From an uncultured Algibacter sp. (lineage in GTDB: Bacteria > Bacteroidota > Bacteroidia > Flavobacteriales > Flavobacteriaceae): a DNA stretch of 64,000 nt. This document shows positions 1-8,369 of this stretch, piece after piece. The translations under genes were made by a program, and so were the position numbers. The notes below the pieces were generated by a model. That model did no database searches, was not told where the DNA came from, and was given only the letters and a program-made list of their open reading frames with translations. The DNA lies in contig NZ_CANLGU010000006.1 of assembly GCF_947490405.1 (NCBI RefSeq), forward strand, positions 217,948-281,947, read 5' to 3'. The first letter of the stretch is position 1; each line of letters begins with the position of its first letter.

Positions 1-1
1 A

Positions 2-1144
2 ATTGGACTTCAAATAAAAAGTTTAGAAAATCAATCAGCAAAAATTAGCCAAAAAATTTATGCAGTACCCGGTCAAGTAAGAGAGTCCAGAGACATCCAG
101 AGGGAGCAGGGAATAAAAGAGTCTTTATATCTTTATCTTTTACAAAAAAGAGAAGAAGCTACTATATCATTAATTTCAACATCTCCCAATGCTAAAATCA
201 TAGATGAAGCGCACACAAATTATTTTCCTGTATCTCCCAATAGAAAAATAACTTTTATGGCGTCTTTGATTGTAGGTTTGGGAATACCATTTGGGATAAT
301 CTTCATATTGCAATTATTAGATAACAGAATTCACAACAAAGAAGATTTAGAAAAAATAATAAAAAACATCATGGTTTTAGGAGAAGTTCCTAGAATAGAT
401 AAAGGTGACAAAGCTTTAATAGAACATAATGATAGATCTATTTTATCAGAATCATTTAGAATAATAAGGACAAATTTTGACTTTATAAAACGAAGTAAAA
501 ATGAGCATAAATATAATAATATAGTTTTTGTTACCTCTACTATAAATGGTGAAGGAAAATCATTTTTTAGCTTGAATATGGCTCTCACTTTGGCAAATAC
601 AGGCAAGAGAGTTTTATTGATAGGAGCTGATGTAAGGAATCCTCAAATTTATTCAGCTATTAAAAAGGAAAAGGCTAAAAATGAAAAACTAGGTTTAACG
701 GAGTATCTTGCTGATAAATCAGTAAAAATAGTAGATACGATTAATAACTATGTAATTAATGACATTGATATCGATATTTTACTTTCTGGTAAGGTGCCAC
801 CAAACCCAGCTGAGTTATTGATGAGTGATAGAATTGAAGATTTATTTAATAAAGTATCAGAAGAATATGATTATGTTATTGTAGATACTGCACCTTCAAT
901 GTTAGTTACGGATACCTTGCTCATAAGTCAATATGCTGGTCATACTATATATTTAACTAGGGCAGACCATACAGAAAAGAAAATATTAAACTTTGCCAAA
1001 GAATTACACGCTGAAGATAAATTGAATAATATGATGCTTGTGGTCAATGATGTTAAGCAATCAAATTTTGGCTATGGTGCTAAATATGGTTATTATGGAA
1101 CTCCAGAAAAGAAAGGTTTTTTTGGTAGATTTAAAAAAGCATAA
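2..1144 (+). CDS. Polysaccharide biosynthesis tyrosine autokinase (Wzc/BY-kinase type), 5' end beyond window
   Basis: The reading frame is open from base 2, so this is the 3' part of a longer gene, not a gene starting at the ATG at 257. The visible 380 residues begin in a coiled-coil/periplasmic part with the usual LYLYLLQKREE stretch, then a transmembrane segment (257-330), then the cytoplasmic kinase. A Walker A motif (NGEGKS, codons around 548-562) and a Walker B motif (YVIVDTAPS) are present. The Walker A' motif, normally DxDxR, reads GADVR: the first Asp is Gly (codon 623-625). The C-terminus ends in a Tyr cluster (YGAKYGYYG), the usual autophosphorylation tail. In this family the kinase is joined to the Wza-type chain-length/export domain and controls capsule or exopolysaccharide export. 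A strong terminator follows, so it is probably the last gene of its operon. Function class is sure; the polysaccharide is not known. Confidence 0.92.
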   Translation: MGLQIKSLENQSAKISQKIYAVPGQVRESRDIQREQGIKESLYLYLLQKREEATISLISTSPNAKIIDEAHTNYFPVSPNRKITFMASLIVGLGIPFGIIFILQLLDNRIHNKEDLEKIIKNIMVLGEVPRIDKGDKALIEHNDRSILSESFRIIRTNFDFIKRSKNEHKYNNIVFVTSTINGEGKSFFSLNMALTLANTGKRVLLIGADVRNPQIYSAIKKEKAKNEKLGLTEYLADKSVKIVDTINNYVINDIDIDILLSGKVPPNPAELLMSDRIEDLFNKVSEEYDYVIVDTAPSMLVTDTLLISQYAGHTIYLTRADHTEKKILNFAKELHAEDKLNNMMLVVNDVKQSNFGYGAKYGYYGTPEKKGFFGRFKKA

Positions 1145-1225
1145 TTTAAATTCCATATAAAAACCGATACTGTTCTTAAAAGAAATAGAATATCTAATAA
1201 AATATTTTAGAAGAATTACTGAATT

Positions 1226-1257
1226 AAACCAGAGAATGTATATTCTCTGGTTTTTTT
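1226..1257 (+). terminator. Rho-independent terminator after the tyrosine kinase gene
   Basis: A perfect 12-bp stem (arms 1226-1237 and 1242-1253, loop GTAT) is followed by a T-run. It lies 82 bp after the kinase stop and separates it from the tRNA unit. Confidence 0.9.
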
Positions 1258-1332
1258 ATTTTCTATTTAAATATAAAAATGATTATTGATTTTAATAATG
1301 AAAGAATATGTTGAAATTTTAAAACATTTCTT

Positions 1333-1363
1333 TTGGTTAGATATCTAGTTAATTTTATATTTG
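1333..1363 (+). promoter_or_regulatory. Bacteroidota-type promoter for tRNA-Arg
   Basis: A -7 box TATATTTG (1356-1363) matches the TAnnTTTG consensus. A TTG (1333-1335) lies 20 bp upstream as the -33 element. Transcription would start near 1370, about 25 nt before the tRNA. Confidence 0.65.
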
Positions 1364-1393
1364 CACACCAGAAAACAGAAATGTTTTCTATGA

Positions 1394-1467
1394 GGGCTCT
1401 TAGCTCAGCTGGATAGAGCACCTCCCTTCTAAGGAGGCGGTCGAAGGTTCGAATCCTTCAGGGCTCA
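1394..1467 (+). tRNA. tRNA-Arg (anticodon TCT)
   Basis: A 74-nt cloverleaf. The acceptor stem GGGCTCT pairs with AGGGCTC (with G-T wobbles), the D arm is GCTC...GAGC, the anticodon stem CCTCC/GGAGG holds loop CTTCTAA with anticodon TCT, and the T arm is GAAGG TTCGAAT CCTTC. The discriminator is A. CCA is not encoded. It reads AGA/AGG Arg codons, which are common in this AT-rich genome. Confidence 0.95.
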
Positions 1468-1468
1468 C

Positions 1469-1503
1469 AAAAAGCTTCAATATGAAAATATTGGAGCTTT
1501 TTT
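1469..1503 (+). terminator. Hairpin terminator directly after tRNA-Arg
   Basis: A 15-bp stem with one G-T wobble (arms 1469-1483 and 1488-1502) is closed by a GAAA tetraloop and ends in a T-run. It starts two bases after the tRNA. An ATG at 1482-1484 sits inside the stem, which argues against using it as the start of the next gene. Confidence 0.8.
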
Positions 1504-1532
1504 GTTTTAATTTCTTTCTATTTTTGTCTTCT

Positions 1533-1991
1533 ATGAATGATAATTTTAAAAATGAATTTTTTGGGATAGGTATTCAAAATGGAAAAACACCGGAAAATTT
1601 AGGAGTCTTATGGCGTTCCGCTCAAAACTTAGGAGCTAGTTTTATTTTTACAATTGGTAATCGTTATGCAAAACAGGCTTGTGACACACATGATGCTGTA
1701 AAAGCGATGCCATACTTTCATTATAATACATTTGATGATTTTCTTAGTAATATACCTAAAGGTACTAGAATAGTTGGTGTAGAACTTACTGAGCGAGCAG
1801 AACCTTTAGAAACATTCAATCATCCAAGACGCTGCGTTTATTTGTTAGGAGCAGAGGATCACGGATTATCTAAGCAAGCTATTGAGAAATCCCATTTTTT
1901 AGTAAAATTTAAGTCAACATTAAGCCTTAATGTATCTATTGCAGGAAGCATTGTAATGTATGATAGAGGTATCAATAAACCACGTTCTTAA
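1533..1991 (+). CDS. SpoU/TrmH-family (SPOUT) RNA 2'-O-methyltransferase
   Basis: A 152-residue single-domain SPOUT methyltransferase. The three family motifs are visible: motif 1 with NLGVLWRSAQNLGA near the N-terminus, motif 2 LLGAEDHGLS, and motif 3 SLNVSIAGSIVMYDR at the C-terminus. These form the knotted SAM-binding site in SpoU enzymes, which methylate ribose 2'-OH of tRNA or rRNA. I chose the ATG at 1533. The upstream in-frame ATG at 1482 lies inside the tRNA terminator hairpin and would add a stretch of Phe/Leu residues unlike the family. The gene lies 65 bp after tRNA-Arg and may be reached by read-through. Size and layout recall TrmL (tRNA wobble-base methylation), but the substrate cannot be told from sequence. 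Its 3' end overlaps the convergent gene by 4 bp. Confidence 0.85.
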   Translation: MNDNFKNEFFGIGIQNGKTPENLGVLWRSAQNLGASFIFTIGNRYAKQACDTHDAVKAMPYFHYNTFDDFLSNIPKGTRIVGVELTERAEPLETFNHPRRCVYLLGAEDHGLSKQAIEKSHFLVKFKSTLSLNVSIAGSIVMYDRGINKPRS

Positions 1992-2344
1992 TTGATGGTT
2001 TCTTTTAGTTTATTTAGTCTAAAACAGTGTTCTTCTCCAATATAATTAGGATCAGCATGCTTTTCAGACCAAAAGCCTTCTAGAAGATCTTTTGAAATAC
2101 ACTTGTAAACTACAACACCTTTAAAGATTATATTGTCGTTTTTGTAATTAAAATTAATGACAAGAATATTGTCTTTAAAAAAACCGTAACCAAATTGTTC
2201 TTGGGTTTCATTGATTAACCATTTTGCCCTAACTCTATTGTTTTCATCGACTATTAAATCAAGAATGCCTTTGTAAGTAGTTAATTCTGCATTTTGATTA
2301 GTACCAGTAATGTAATACTGTCCAGTAAGTTCTTTAAGCATCAT
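1988..2344 (-). CDS. Conserved-type hypothetical protein, 118 aa
   Basis: I do not recognise a named family. The protein is soluble, without signal peptide or membrane segment. It has many aromatic and beta-prone stretches (GQYYITGT, FKGVVVYKC, EGFWSEKH), which suggests a small beta-barrel or lipocalin-like fold; that is inference only. It is the last gene of a leftward six-gene run and starts 3 bp after the preceding methyltransferase gene, so it is almost certainly cotranscribed. Two ATG codons stand in tandem at the start. Its stop overlaps the stop of the convergent SpoU gene. Confidence 0.75.
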   Translation of the reverse strand: MMLKELTGQYYITGTNQNAELTTYKGILDLIVDENNRVRAKWLINETQEQFGYGFFKDNILVINFNYKNDNIIFKGVVVYKCISKDLLEGFWSEKHADPNYIGEEHCFRLNKLKETIN

Positions 2345-2347
2345 AAC

Positions 2348-3526
2348 TTATATCTTGTTAGTAATTAAAACAATTTTCTTGTTATTCAAATCTGTAGTAA
2401 AAAATAGATACACGCTTCCGCCGTCATTAATCTTAAATTTAGCCCTTATTTGCTTAACCGTTTCAGGGAAATGTCTTGTGGTAATGTTTGCTTTTTTTAT
2501 TAATAGCCGTTTAATCTCTTTTTTGTTGTAAGGTATTATACTTTCAATTTTAAAAACACGACCAGGGAAATCTGTAAGTTTATTGCTAGTATATAGGTGA
2601 GAATGTTTATGAAGTTTACATACTTCTAACTGATTAGAAATTTGATTAAAAGCACCTGCTTTTAAAATAGCAGCATTAGGCTCAAACAAGTAGGCTAGTG
2701 GTAAGCTAAATTTAGCATCGTTATTTTTTTCTGTAATTAAATTGAATTTGAAATACTCGTTAGTATCTTTTTTAATATTGATGGTTTCTATTGAGGCCTC
2801 GCCAAAAAAATTAGCTTCTAAAACCCAAAGCAGTTCTTTTACTTCGTTATTTACTGCAACAATATGAATAGTTTTTACATGTTTTAATTCGTTAATACCA
2901 ACCGATATATCTAATAAAGGCGATGTTTTAATCATGATATTTTTTGAATGTTCAAATAAGATATCTAAGTGTTCTGGAACATTTGGCAAGCAATCTTTTA
3001 AAAAGAAGACTTTACCTTTACTATCATGTCGTCTAGAGGGGTCAATATAAATCCAATCAAAGGTTTTAGATGTATTTTCTAAATATTCAATACCATTGGC
3101 TGGTACTACTTCAACATTATCAATATTTAATTGCTTATAGTTATGCTTGACAATCTCTGAAAGTGATGTGTTTATTTCACAATGTGTAACCGATTTAAAT
3201 TGTTTTGAAAAGTAAAAACAATCTACTCCAAAACCTCCCGTTATATCTATTATAGAATTTCCTTCTAATAATTTTGATTTGTATTTTGCTGAAACTTCAG
3301 AAGAGGTTTGTTCAATATTTAACTTATTTGGGTAGTAAATATTTTGAGTATTGAACCAAGTGGAAAGTTTGGTTTTACTTCTTTTTTTTGCTTCAATTTG
3401 TTCTGCAATAGCTTTAACTTCTACTTTATCAAATGCAATACCTTTTAAAATTAAAGCATTAATATTTGAATCTAAATTTAAATTTATAAACTCTTGTATT
3501 TCAGTATTTAAAATAGTCTTATTCAA
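2348..3526 (-). CDS. Class I SAM-dependent methyltransferase, PG_1098/THUMP-like family
   Basis: A 392-residue protein with a Rossmann methyltransferase core. Motif I is DITGGFGVD (residues 94-102) and motif IV is IDPSRR (161-166). A C-terminal region of about 90 residues matches the THUMP-like/ferredoxin-like RNA-binding layout known from Bacteroidetes PG_1098-type proteins. The N-terminal 80 residues are helical. The DPSRR catalytic motif together with a THUMP-like tail suggests a nucleic-acid, probably RNA, substrate; none is established. It lies 8 bp after the transporter gene and 3 bp before the small unknown, inside one operon. Confidence 0.85.
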   Translation of the reverse strand: MNKTILNTEIQEFINLNLDSNINALILKGIAFDKVEVKAIAEQIEAKKRSKTKLSTWFNTQNIYYPNKLNIEQTSSEVSAKYKSKLLEGNSIIDITGGFGVDCFYFSKQFKSVTHCEINTSLSEIVKHNYKQLNIDNVEVVPANGIEYLENTSKTFDWIYIDPSRRHDSKGKVFFLKDCLPNVPEHLDILFEHSKNIMIKTSPLLDISVGINELKHVKTIHIVAVNNEVKELLWVLEANFFGEASIETINIKKDTNEYFKFNLITEKNNDAKFSLPLAYLFEPNAAILKAGAFNQISNQLEVCKLHKHSHLYTSNKLTDFPGRVFKIESIIPYNKKEIKRLLIKKANITTRHFPETVKQIRAKFKINDGGSVYLFFTTDLNNKKIVLITNKI

Positions 3527-3534
3527 AATAAAAC

Positions 3535-4623
3535 TTAAAGATCTTTAGTAAGCTTTTTTACAATTTTATTTTCGGATAAAAACGCTTTTAAAATCACTTT
3601 TATGGCTGTATAGGCTGGTATAGCTATAATTAAACCAATTACTCCAAATAAAATTCCAGTAATGAGTATTACCAAAAATATTTCAAGTGGGTGCGATTTT
3701 ACACTTTTTGAAAAAATGATGGGTTGGCTTCCAAAATTATCAACTAACTGCCCAATTAAAAACACAATAAAAACCCAAAATGTTTTTGGTAAAATTACAT
3801 CGCTAAAAGATTCACCAAGATTACTTGTCATGGTGAGTGTTAACATTAAAAAAGCACCAACTAAAGGTCCTACATATGGAATGAGGTTTAAAAGCGCACA
3901 AAGAAATGCAATTACCACAGCGTTTTCTACGCCAATAATTAATAGACCAATTGTGTAAATTATAAAAAGTATAAGAATTTGGAATATAAGCCCAACAAAA
4001 TAACGAGATAGTAAATCCTTAATTTTCGTTGAAGAGGCTTTCCAACGCGATTCTTTGTTATCAGGTATAAAAGTCAGTACGCCACTCTCAAACAACCTAC
4101 TGTCTTTTAAAAAGAAAAATGAAATAAATAACACAGAGAATAAGCCAATGCTAAAGCTACCTAGTCCGCTAATAACCGAGTTCAAAAAATTTGGTATTAA
4201 TGAAAAATCAATTTTTGAAAGAAGGTTGGAATCTTTTAGAGATTGTTCAACATCTATTTGATGTAAATCAAAATATGTGATAATTTCAGAATAAAGGTTT
4301 TCAATATTTGTTTGTAGCTCATCAATATTTAGTAATGATAAATTTTGTCCTTGCTTGATTACTAAAGGAATAAACAACCAAACTAAGCCAATAAAAACAC
4401 CTAATAGCAATACCATAGAAACAATTACAGCTATGGTATTTTTAAATTTAAGTCGACGTTCTAGAAATAGAACAATGGGTCTTCCAATAAGCGAAATCAC
4501 AGCAGCTATTGCTATGTAACCAATAACAGCTTGAATTTGGTATAAAAAATATAGCAGTACAGCTACGCCTATAATAATACCAATAGCTTTCAAAATACCA
4601 GTGGATATGGTGTTAGAATTCAT
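3535..4623 (-). CDS. AI-2E family transporter (PerM/YhhT-like permease)
   Basis: A 362-residue membrane protein with the typical order: two or three N-terminal helices, a polar stretch of about 90 residues (residues 95-150), then five C-terminal helices. The family signature LNLIPYVGPLVGAFLM is present near residue 245. Members include E. coli TqsA (AI-2 exporter), but also Na+/H+ antiporters, so the name should not be read as proof of AI-2 export; there is no luxS in this window. It sits 21 bp after a SpoU methyltransferase gene and 8 bp before the class I methyltransferase gene. Confidence 0.88.
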   Translation of the reverse strand: MNSNTISTGILKAIGIIIGVAVLLYFLYQIQAVIGYIAIAAVISLIGRPIVLFLERRLKFKNTIAVIVSMVLLLGVFIGLVWLFIPLVIKQGQNLSLLNIDELQTNIENLYSEIITYFDLHQIDVEQSLKDSNLLSKIDFSLIPNFLNSVISGLGSFSIGLFSVLFISFFFLKDSRLFESGVLTFIPDNKESRWKASSTKIKDLLSRYFVGLIFQILILFIIYTIGLLIIGVENAVVIAFLCALLNLIPYVGPLVGAFLMLTLTMTSNLGESFSDVILPKTFWVFIVFLIGQLVDNFGSQPIIFSKSVKSHPLEIFLVILITGILFGVIGLIIAIPAYTAIKVILKAFLSENKIVKKLTKDL

Positions 4624-4644
4624 AGAGTAAATATATAAAACAGT

Positions 4645-5145
4645 TTACAAAAGTTGCTTTGTAATTTCATATAAAGCAATATTAGTGGCTTGTACCACAT
4701 TCATACTACTATTTTGTCCAAACATCTCAATATGAATAATGGTGCTTGATTTTTTCAGAATGTCTTCAGAAACTCCAAAATTCTCATCACCAATAATTAG
4801 AGCAATCGGTTTTTCTTTTGAAAATTGAACCTTGTGAATTGGTTGACTAGAATCAGTGATTTCTAATGAAATAATCTGGTAATTTTTACTTTTTAAATCT
4901 TTAATGACTTCTGAAGCGTCAAGATTCATTTCGTAATCTATAACCTTTTCTGTGGCTCTTGATGTTTTAGCCATTTTTCTACCTAGCTGAATATTTTCTC
5001 CGCAAAGTATTAATTTTTCAATACCAAAAGCATCAGCAATCCTAAATAAACTTCCTATGTTAGGAGCATTGTTAACGTTATCGCATACCAAAGTAATGGG
5101 GAAAGTTTGTTTATTGAAATTAGTATTGTAGTGGTTGAGCTGCAA
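4645..5145 (-). CDS. TrmH/SpoU-family RNA methyltransferase with TTG start
   Basis: A 166-residue SPOUT protein with motif 1 NAPNIGSLFRIADAFGI, motif 2 LIIGDENFGVS and motif 3 SSMNVVQATNIALYEI, so it is a catalytic SpoU-type 2'-O-methyltransferase. It is a distant paralogue of the gene at 1533-1991. The start must be the TTG at 5145: an in-frame TAA lies directly before it, and no ATG or GTG occurs before the conserved core. The target RNA is unknown. It is followed 21 bp later by the AI-2E-type transporter gene. Confidence 0.85.
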   Translation of the reverse strand: MQLNHYNTNFNKQTFPITLVCDNVNNAPNIGSLFRIADAFGIEKLILCGENIQLGRKMAKTSRATEKVIDYEMNLDASEVIKDLKSKNYQIISLEITDSSQPIHKVQFSKEKPIALIIGDENFGVSEDILKKSSTIIHIEMFGQNSSMNVVQATNIALYEITKQLL

Positions 5146-5176
5146 TTATATCAGGGGTATTATTGAGTTTTTAAAA

Positions 5177-5515
5177 CTAATCACGTATAAGTACTTTATT
5201 AAAAGTACTTGCTTTTTTTTCTTCACTCATCCAAATAGCAATAGGGATTGCTCCGCTTAAAGTAGAAACAAATCCAAAGTCCCAAAGTAATATTGTTACT
5301 ATTATGGCTAATCCCAATCCTCCCAAGATAATATAGTAATTCGGTGAAGCGTGTAATCTGTTTATGTGTCTTTTTGTATGGTTTCCACAATGCTCACACC
5401 TTTCGTTTATCTCAAGACCAATTTCGTTTTTTAAATCAAAACGATTATTTGATTTTACCTTTATATAATTTAGTTTTTTACAGGAAGGAGCACTACAATA
5501 GTAACTTAGTTTCAT
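5177..5515 (-). CDS. Small zinc-ribbon membrane protein, 112 aa
   Basis: The N-terminal half has two Cys pairs (C7/C12 and C40/C43) that look like a zinc ribbon or rubredoxin-like knuckle. It is followed by two closely spaced hydrophobic segments (about residues 57-74 and 78-95) and a short charged tail. There is no signal peptide, so the ribbon is probably cytoplasmic. I do not recognise a named family. It lies 6 bp after the DUF4159 gene and 31 bp before the SpoU gene and is probably cotranscribed. Confidence 0.7.
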   Translation of the reverse strand: MKLSYYCSAPSCKKLNYIKVKSNNRFDLKNEIGLEINERCEHCGNHTKRHINRLHASPNYYIILGGLGLAIIVTILLWDFGFVSTLSGAIPIAIWMSEEKKASTFNKVLIRD

Positions 5516-5521
5516 ATATAT

Positions 5522-6196
5522 CTAATTTTCAAAAGCATATTTTACAATATTAGCCCCCATTTTTAATGCTTTTTCTCTAACATCAGCGGGATCATTATGT
5601 ACTTCCGCATCTTCCCAACCATCACCTAAATCGCTTTCATATGTAAATAGAAGTATTAACCGATCATTATCAAAAACACCAAAAGCTTGTGGGCGTTTGC
5701 CATCATGCTCATGTATTTTTGGTAACCCATTAGGGAATTTGTATTCAATATTAAAAATAGGATGATTTGTTGGTAGTTCTACTAAATCTTTATCTGGAAA
5801 CACTTTTTTTAATTCTTTGGTAATGTATGGTTGCATACCGTAATTATCATCAATGTGTAGAAACCCGCCAGAGATTAAATAGTTGCGTAAGTTTTCAGCA
5901 TCAGTTTCACTAAAAAACACATTCCCGTGCCCTGTCATGTGTAAGAATGGAAATTGAAAAATATCAGAACTTCCTGTTTCAACAGTCTGTGGTTTGGAGC
6001 TTATTTGGGTATTTATGTTATCATTACAAAACTGGATAAGGTTATGTAAGGCAGTAGGGTTTCCGTACCAATCACCACCGCCTTTGTATTTTAAAATAGC
6101 TACTTCTTGCGAATAGCAAATACATGTTGAAAGTATACTAAATAAAATTACTATTGTAAGCTTTCTATGTTTTGTACCACTATACTTCATATTCAT
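5522..6196 (-). CDS. DUF4159 domain-containing secreted protein
   Basis: About 224 residues. The N-terminus is basic and hydrophobic (KHRKLTIVILFSILSTC), a Sec signal peptide. The mature part matches the DUF4159 family: a Rossmann-like fold with FLHMTGHGNVFFSE and GGFLHIDDNYGM, related to class I glutamine-amidotransferase-like domains. In other Bacteroidetes such proteins occur near gliding or BatA/VWA operons; no reaction is established. ATG codons at 6196 and 6190 are both possible starts, and a TTG at 6199 is less likely. It heads the six-gene leftward operon ending at 1988. The DUF1223 gene diverges only about 20 bp away, so their promoters must overlap. Confidence 0.85.
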   Translation of the reverse strand: MNMKYSGTKHRKLTIVILFSILSTCICYSQEVAILKYKGGGDWYGNPTALHNLIQFCNDNINTQISSKPQTVETGSSDIFQFPFLHMTGHGNVFFSETDAENLRNYLISGGFLHIDDNYGMQPYITKELKKVFPDKDLVELPTNHPIFNIEYKFPNGLPKIHEHDGKRPQAFGVFDNDRLILLFTYESDLGDGWEDAEVHNDPADVREKALKMGANIVKYAFEN

Positions 6197-6216
6197 CAAA
6201 AGTAAAAATAAATATT

Positions 6217-6942
6217 ATGCAAAAAATATTTTTTGCTCTAATTATACTAGCCTTATTTGGGTACTATGATATGAGTGAAGATAAGAGCAATATAGTTGTT
6301 CTTGAATTATTTACATCTCAGGGATGTTCAAGTTGTCCGCCAGCGGATGAATTATTAACCGAAGTTAATAATAAATTTAGCAATAATGTAATAGCACTCT
6401 CTTATCATGTAGATTATTGGAATTACATAGGTTGGAAGGATCCTTTTAGCAAAAAAACTTTTAGTGATAAACAGCGTGCTTACAGCAAAAAGTTTAAAAG
6501 CAGTAGTATTTATACACCACAATTAGTAATTAATGGCAGGGAACATTTTGTTGGTTCAAATAAAGCAATCATGTACAGTAAATTAGATTATTACTCAAAA
6601 GAAAAAAATAATAATAACATTAGAATTTCAAATGTGAAAATGGAAAACAAAAATGTAAATTTTAGTTTTCAAGTTAATGGAGCAATTACAAAGAAACATC
6701 TAAGAGTTATTTTAGTCATTGATAAAAAAATAACTAATGTTAAACGTGGTGAAAACAGAAATAGAGTAATTGAAAACACAAATATAGTTGCTAAAGAATT
6801 TTATTTGGATTTAAAAACTTTTACTGGCCAATCTATAATTACTATTCCAGACTTAGTAACTGATGAAGATGAAATATCTTTAGTATTATTAGTTGAAAAC
6901 GATAATTTAGATATTACAGGGGGAGTTAAAGTAGCATTATAA
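6217..6942 (+). CDS. DUF1223 thioredoxin-like secreted protein
   Basis: 241 residues from the ATG at 6217. A longer frame from 6172 would overlap the divergent gene and precede the signal sequence. The N-terminus is a hydrophobic signal or anchor (KIFFALIILALFGYY). The mature part opens with VVLELFTSQGCSSCPPAD, the DUF1223 hallmark: a thioredoxin-like CxxC (C37/C40) followed by PPAD. The family is taken to be periplasmic and redox-active, but its partner is not known. The gene ends 6 bp inside the convergent rsmE gene. Confidence 0.85.
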   Translation: MQKIFFALIILALFGYYDMSEDKSNIVVLELFTSQGCSSCPPADELLTEVNNKFSNNVIALSYHVDYWNYIGWKDPFSKKTFSDKQRAYSKKFKSSSIYTPQLVINGREHFVGSNKAIMYSKLDYYSKEKNNNNIRISNVKMENKNVNFSFQVNGAITKKHLRVILVIDKKITNVKRGENRNRVIENTNIVAKEFYLDLKTFTGQSIITIPDLVTDEDEISLVLLVENDNLDITGGVKVAL

Positions 6943-7644
6943 ATGATTGATGTAAGCAACAGAATGACAAGCAACAATGGCTGCAGTTTCTGTGCGCAAT
7001 CTAGTTTCTCCCAAAGTTATAGGAATAAAATTGTTTTCAAGTGCTTTAGCTATTTCTTTAGTAGAAAAATCGCCTTCAGGACCAATTAAAATGGTTGTGT
7101 TTGTTTTGGTTTTTAATTGTTGTTTCAATGATTTTCTTTCTGTTTCTTCACAATGCGCGATAAATAAATCACTTTCAAAATTTTGATTAATAAACTCTTT
7201 AAACGATAAAGTTGGGTTTAATTTTGGTAAGTAGCAGTTTAAAGATTGCTTCATAGCCGATTGTAAAATACGCTCAAAACGTTCTTGTTTAATTACTTTT
7301 CGTTCGCTATGATCACAAATAATCGGCGTAATTGAATCTATACCAATTTCCGTAGCCTTCTCTAAAAACCATTCGTAACGGTCGTTCATTTTTGTAGGAG
7401 CAACAGCCAAATGGAGTGTGTAATCGCGTTTTGGTTGTAATGTTTTAGTAATAATAGTCGCAGTACACTTATTGATGTTGGGCACAATAATTTCAGCAAT
7501 AAATAGCCAGCCTTTGCCATTGGTAATATGCAATACATCACCAATATTTTTTCGAAGTACTTTTGTAATATGTTTACTTTCTTCCTTATTAAAAGTGAAT
7601 TCCGTAGTATTTTCGTTTATGTCTGGGCTATAGAAAAGTTGCAT
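6937..7644 (-). CDS. rsmE: 16S rRNA (uracil-1498-N3)-methyltransferase RsmE
   Basis: 235 residues with an N-terminal PUA-like domain (SKHITKVLRKNIGD) and a C-terminal SPOUT domain with LIGPEGDFSTKE and TLGETRLRTETAAI, the RsmE signatures. The enzyme methylates U1498 (E. coli numbering) of 16S rRNA near the decoding site. Its ATG overlaps the stop of the upstream parvulin gene (TAATG), so the two are translationally coupled. This is the third SPOUT-type methyltransferase within the first 8 kb. Confidence 0.95.
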   Translation of the reverse strand: MQLFYSPDINENTTEFTFNKEESKHITKVLRKNIGDVLHITNGKGWLFIAEIIVPNINKCTATIITKTLQPKRDYTLHLAVAPTKMNDRYEWFLEKATEIGIDSITPIICDHSERKVIKQERFERILQSAMKQSLNCYLPKLNPTLSFKEFINQNFESDLFIAHCEETERKSLKQQLKTKTNTTILIGPEGDFSTKEIAKALENNFIPITLGETRLRTETAAIVACHSVAYINHL

Positions 7645-8282
7645 TATTCTTTGGCTTCAACAATTTTTAAAACATCAATTTCTGAAATTTCTTTTGCTTC
7701 ATGTGTTTTTAATACAACATAATACCATTTTTCAGATGGGATATCAATTGTAAAGATATCATTCAAACTGTGATTTTCGTTTAAAACTTCATTTTCAAAA
7801 TCAGAATGCATATCTCCTTTCAAAAACCAACCTAAATCTCCGCCTTTATTAGCGTTACTATCCATTGAGTATTGTTTTGCTAAAAAATCAAATGATGCCC
7901 CATTGTTATATTGTGCAATAATTTTTTCTCTTAAATTGTTAATTTCTGGAATACTATATTTTGAAGCATCTAAATATATATAGGCGACTCTGTGATATGT
8001 GTTTTTTGATTTATTAATCACTTTATAAAACGTTTTTTCAAATTCTCCCTCATTAACTTTTGTTGCTCCAACATGTAATTTAAACAAGTCTTTAGCTAAA
8101 ATGGTTTTATGTTTCTCTTCATTAAAAGTGATTAATTTATTTTTTTTTGAATTTTTTATTTCCAAATAGTTTTCAATTTGTTTGGGTGTTTTAAGGATTT
8201 GAAGTTCAGCTTCAGTTGAAGTTTGAGCTGTTAAAATAGTTGTTATTCCTATAAATAATAAAGTGAGTAATTGTTTGTGCAT
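7644..8282 (-). CDS. Parvulin-type peptidyl-prolyl isomerase, exported
   Basis: 212 residues. A signal peptide (KQLLTLLFIGITTILTAQ) is followed by a helical region and one parvulin domain (about residues 95-200) with FDFLAKQYSMDSNANKGG and GWFLKGDMHSDFE, typical of PpiC/SurA-like rotamases. It should act in the periplasm on folding or outer-membrane proteins. It has a single domain and is much shorter than SurA. Its stop codon overlaps the rsmE start. Confidence 0.88.
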   Translation of the reverse strand: MHKQLLTLLFIGITTILTAQTSTEAELQILKTPKQIENYLEIKNSKKNKLITFNEEKHKTILAKDLFKLHVGATKVNEGEFEKTFYKVINKSKNTYHRVAYIYLDASKYSIPEINNLREKIIAQYNNGASFDFLAKQYSMDSNANKGGDLGWFLKGDMHSDFENEVLNENHSLNDIFTIDIPSEKWYYVVLKTHEAKEISEIDVLKIVEAKE

Positions 8283-8369
8283 AATGTAGGTTTTAAATTC
8301 AATTTCAAATTTAAAAGGAATACTGAGCTATATGAAGAAAGCTGAAATAAGTTTTTAAGAAGGGATTGT

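Noticed and set aside
257..1144. Tyrosine kinase gene starting at the ATG at 257
   Set aside because: The frame is open back to base 2 and encodes the expected preceding part of the protein, so 257 is an internal Met.
1482..1532. Longer N-terminus of the SpoU gene from the ATG at 1482
   Set aside because: That ATG is inside the terminator hairpin of tRNA-Arg, and the added residues do not fit the family.
3535..4623. AI-2 quorum-sensing exporter
   Set aside because: The family includes Na+/H+ antiporters and unknowns, and no luxS or AI-2 genes are in the window; only the family name is supported.
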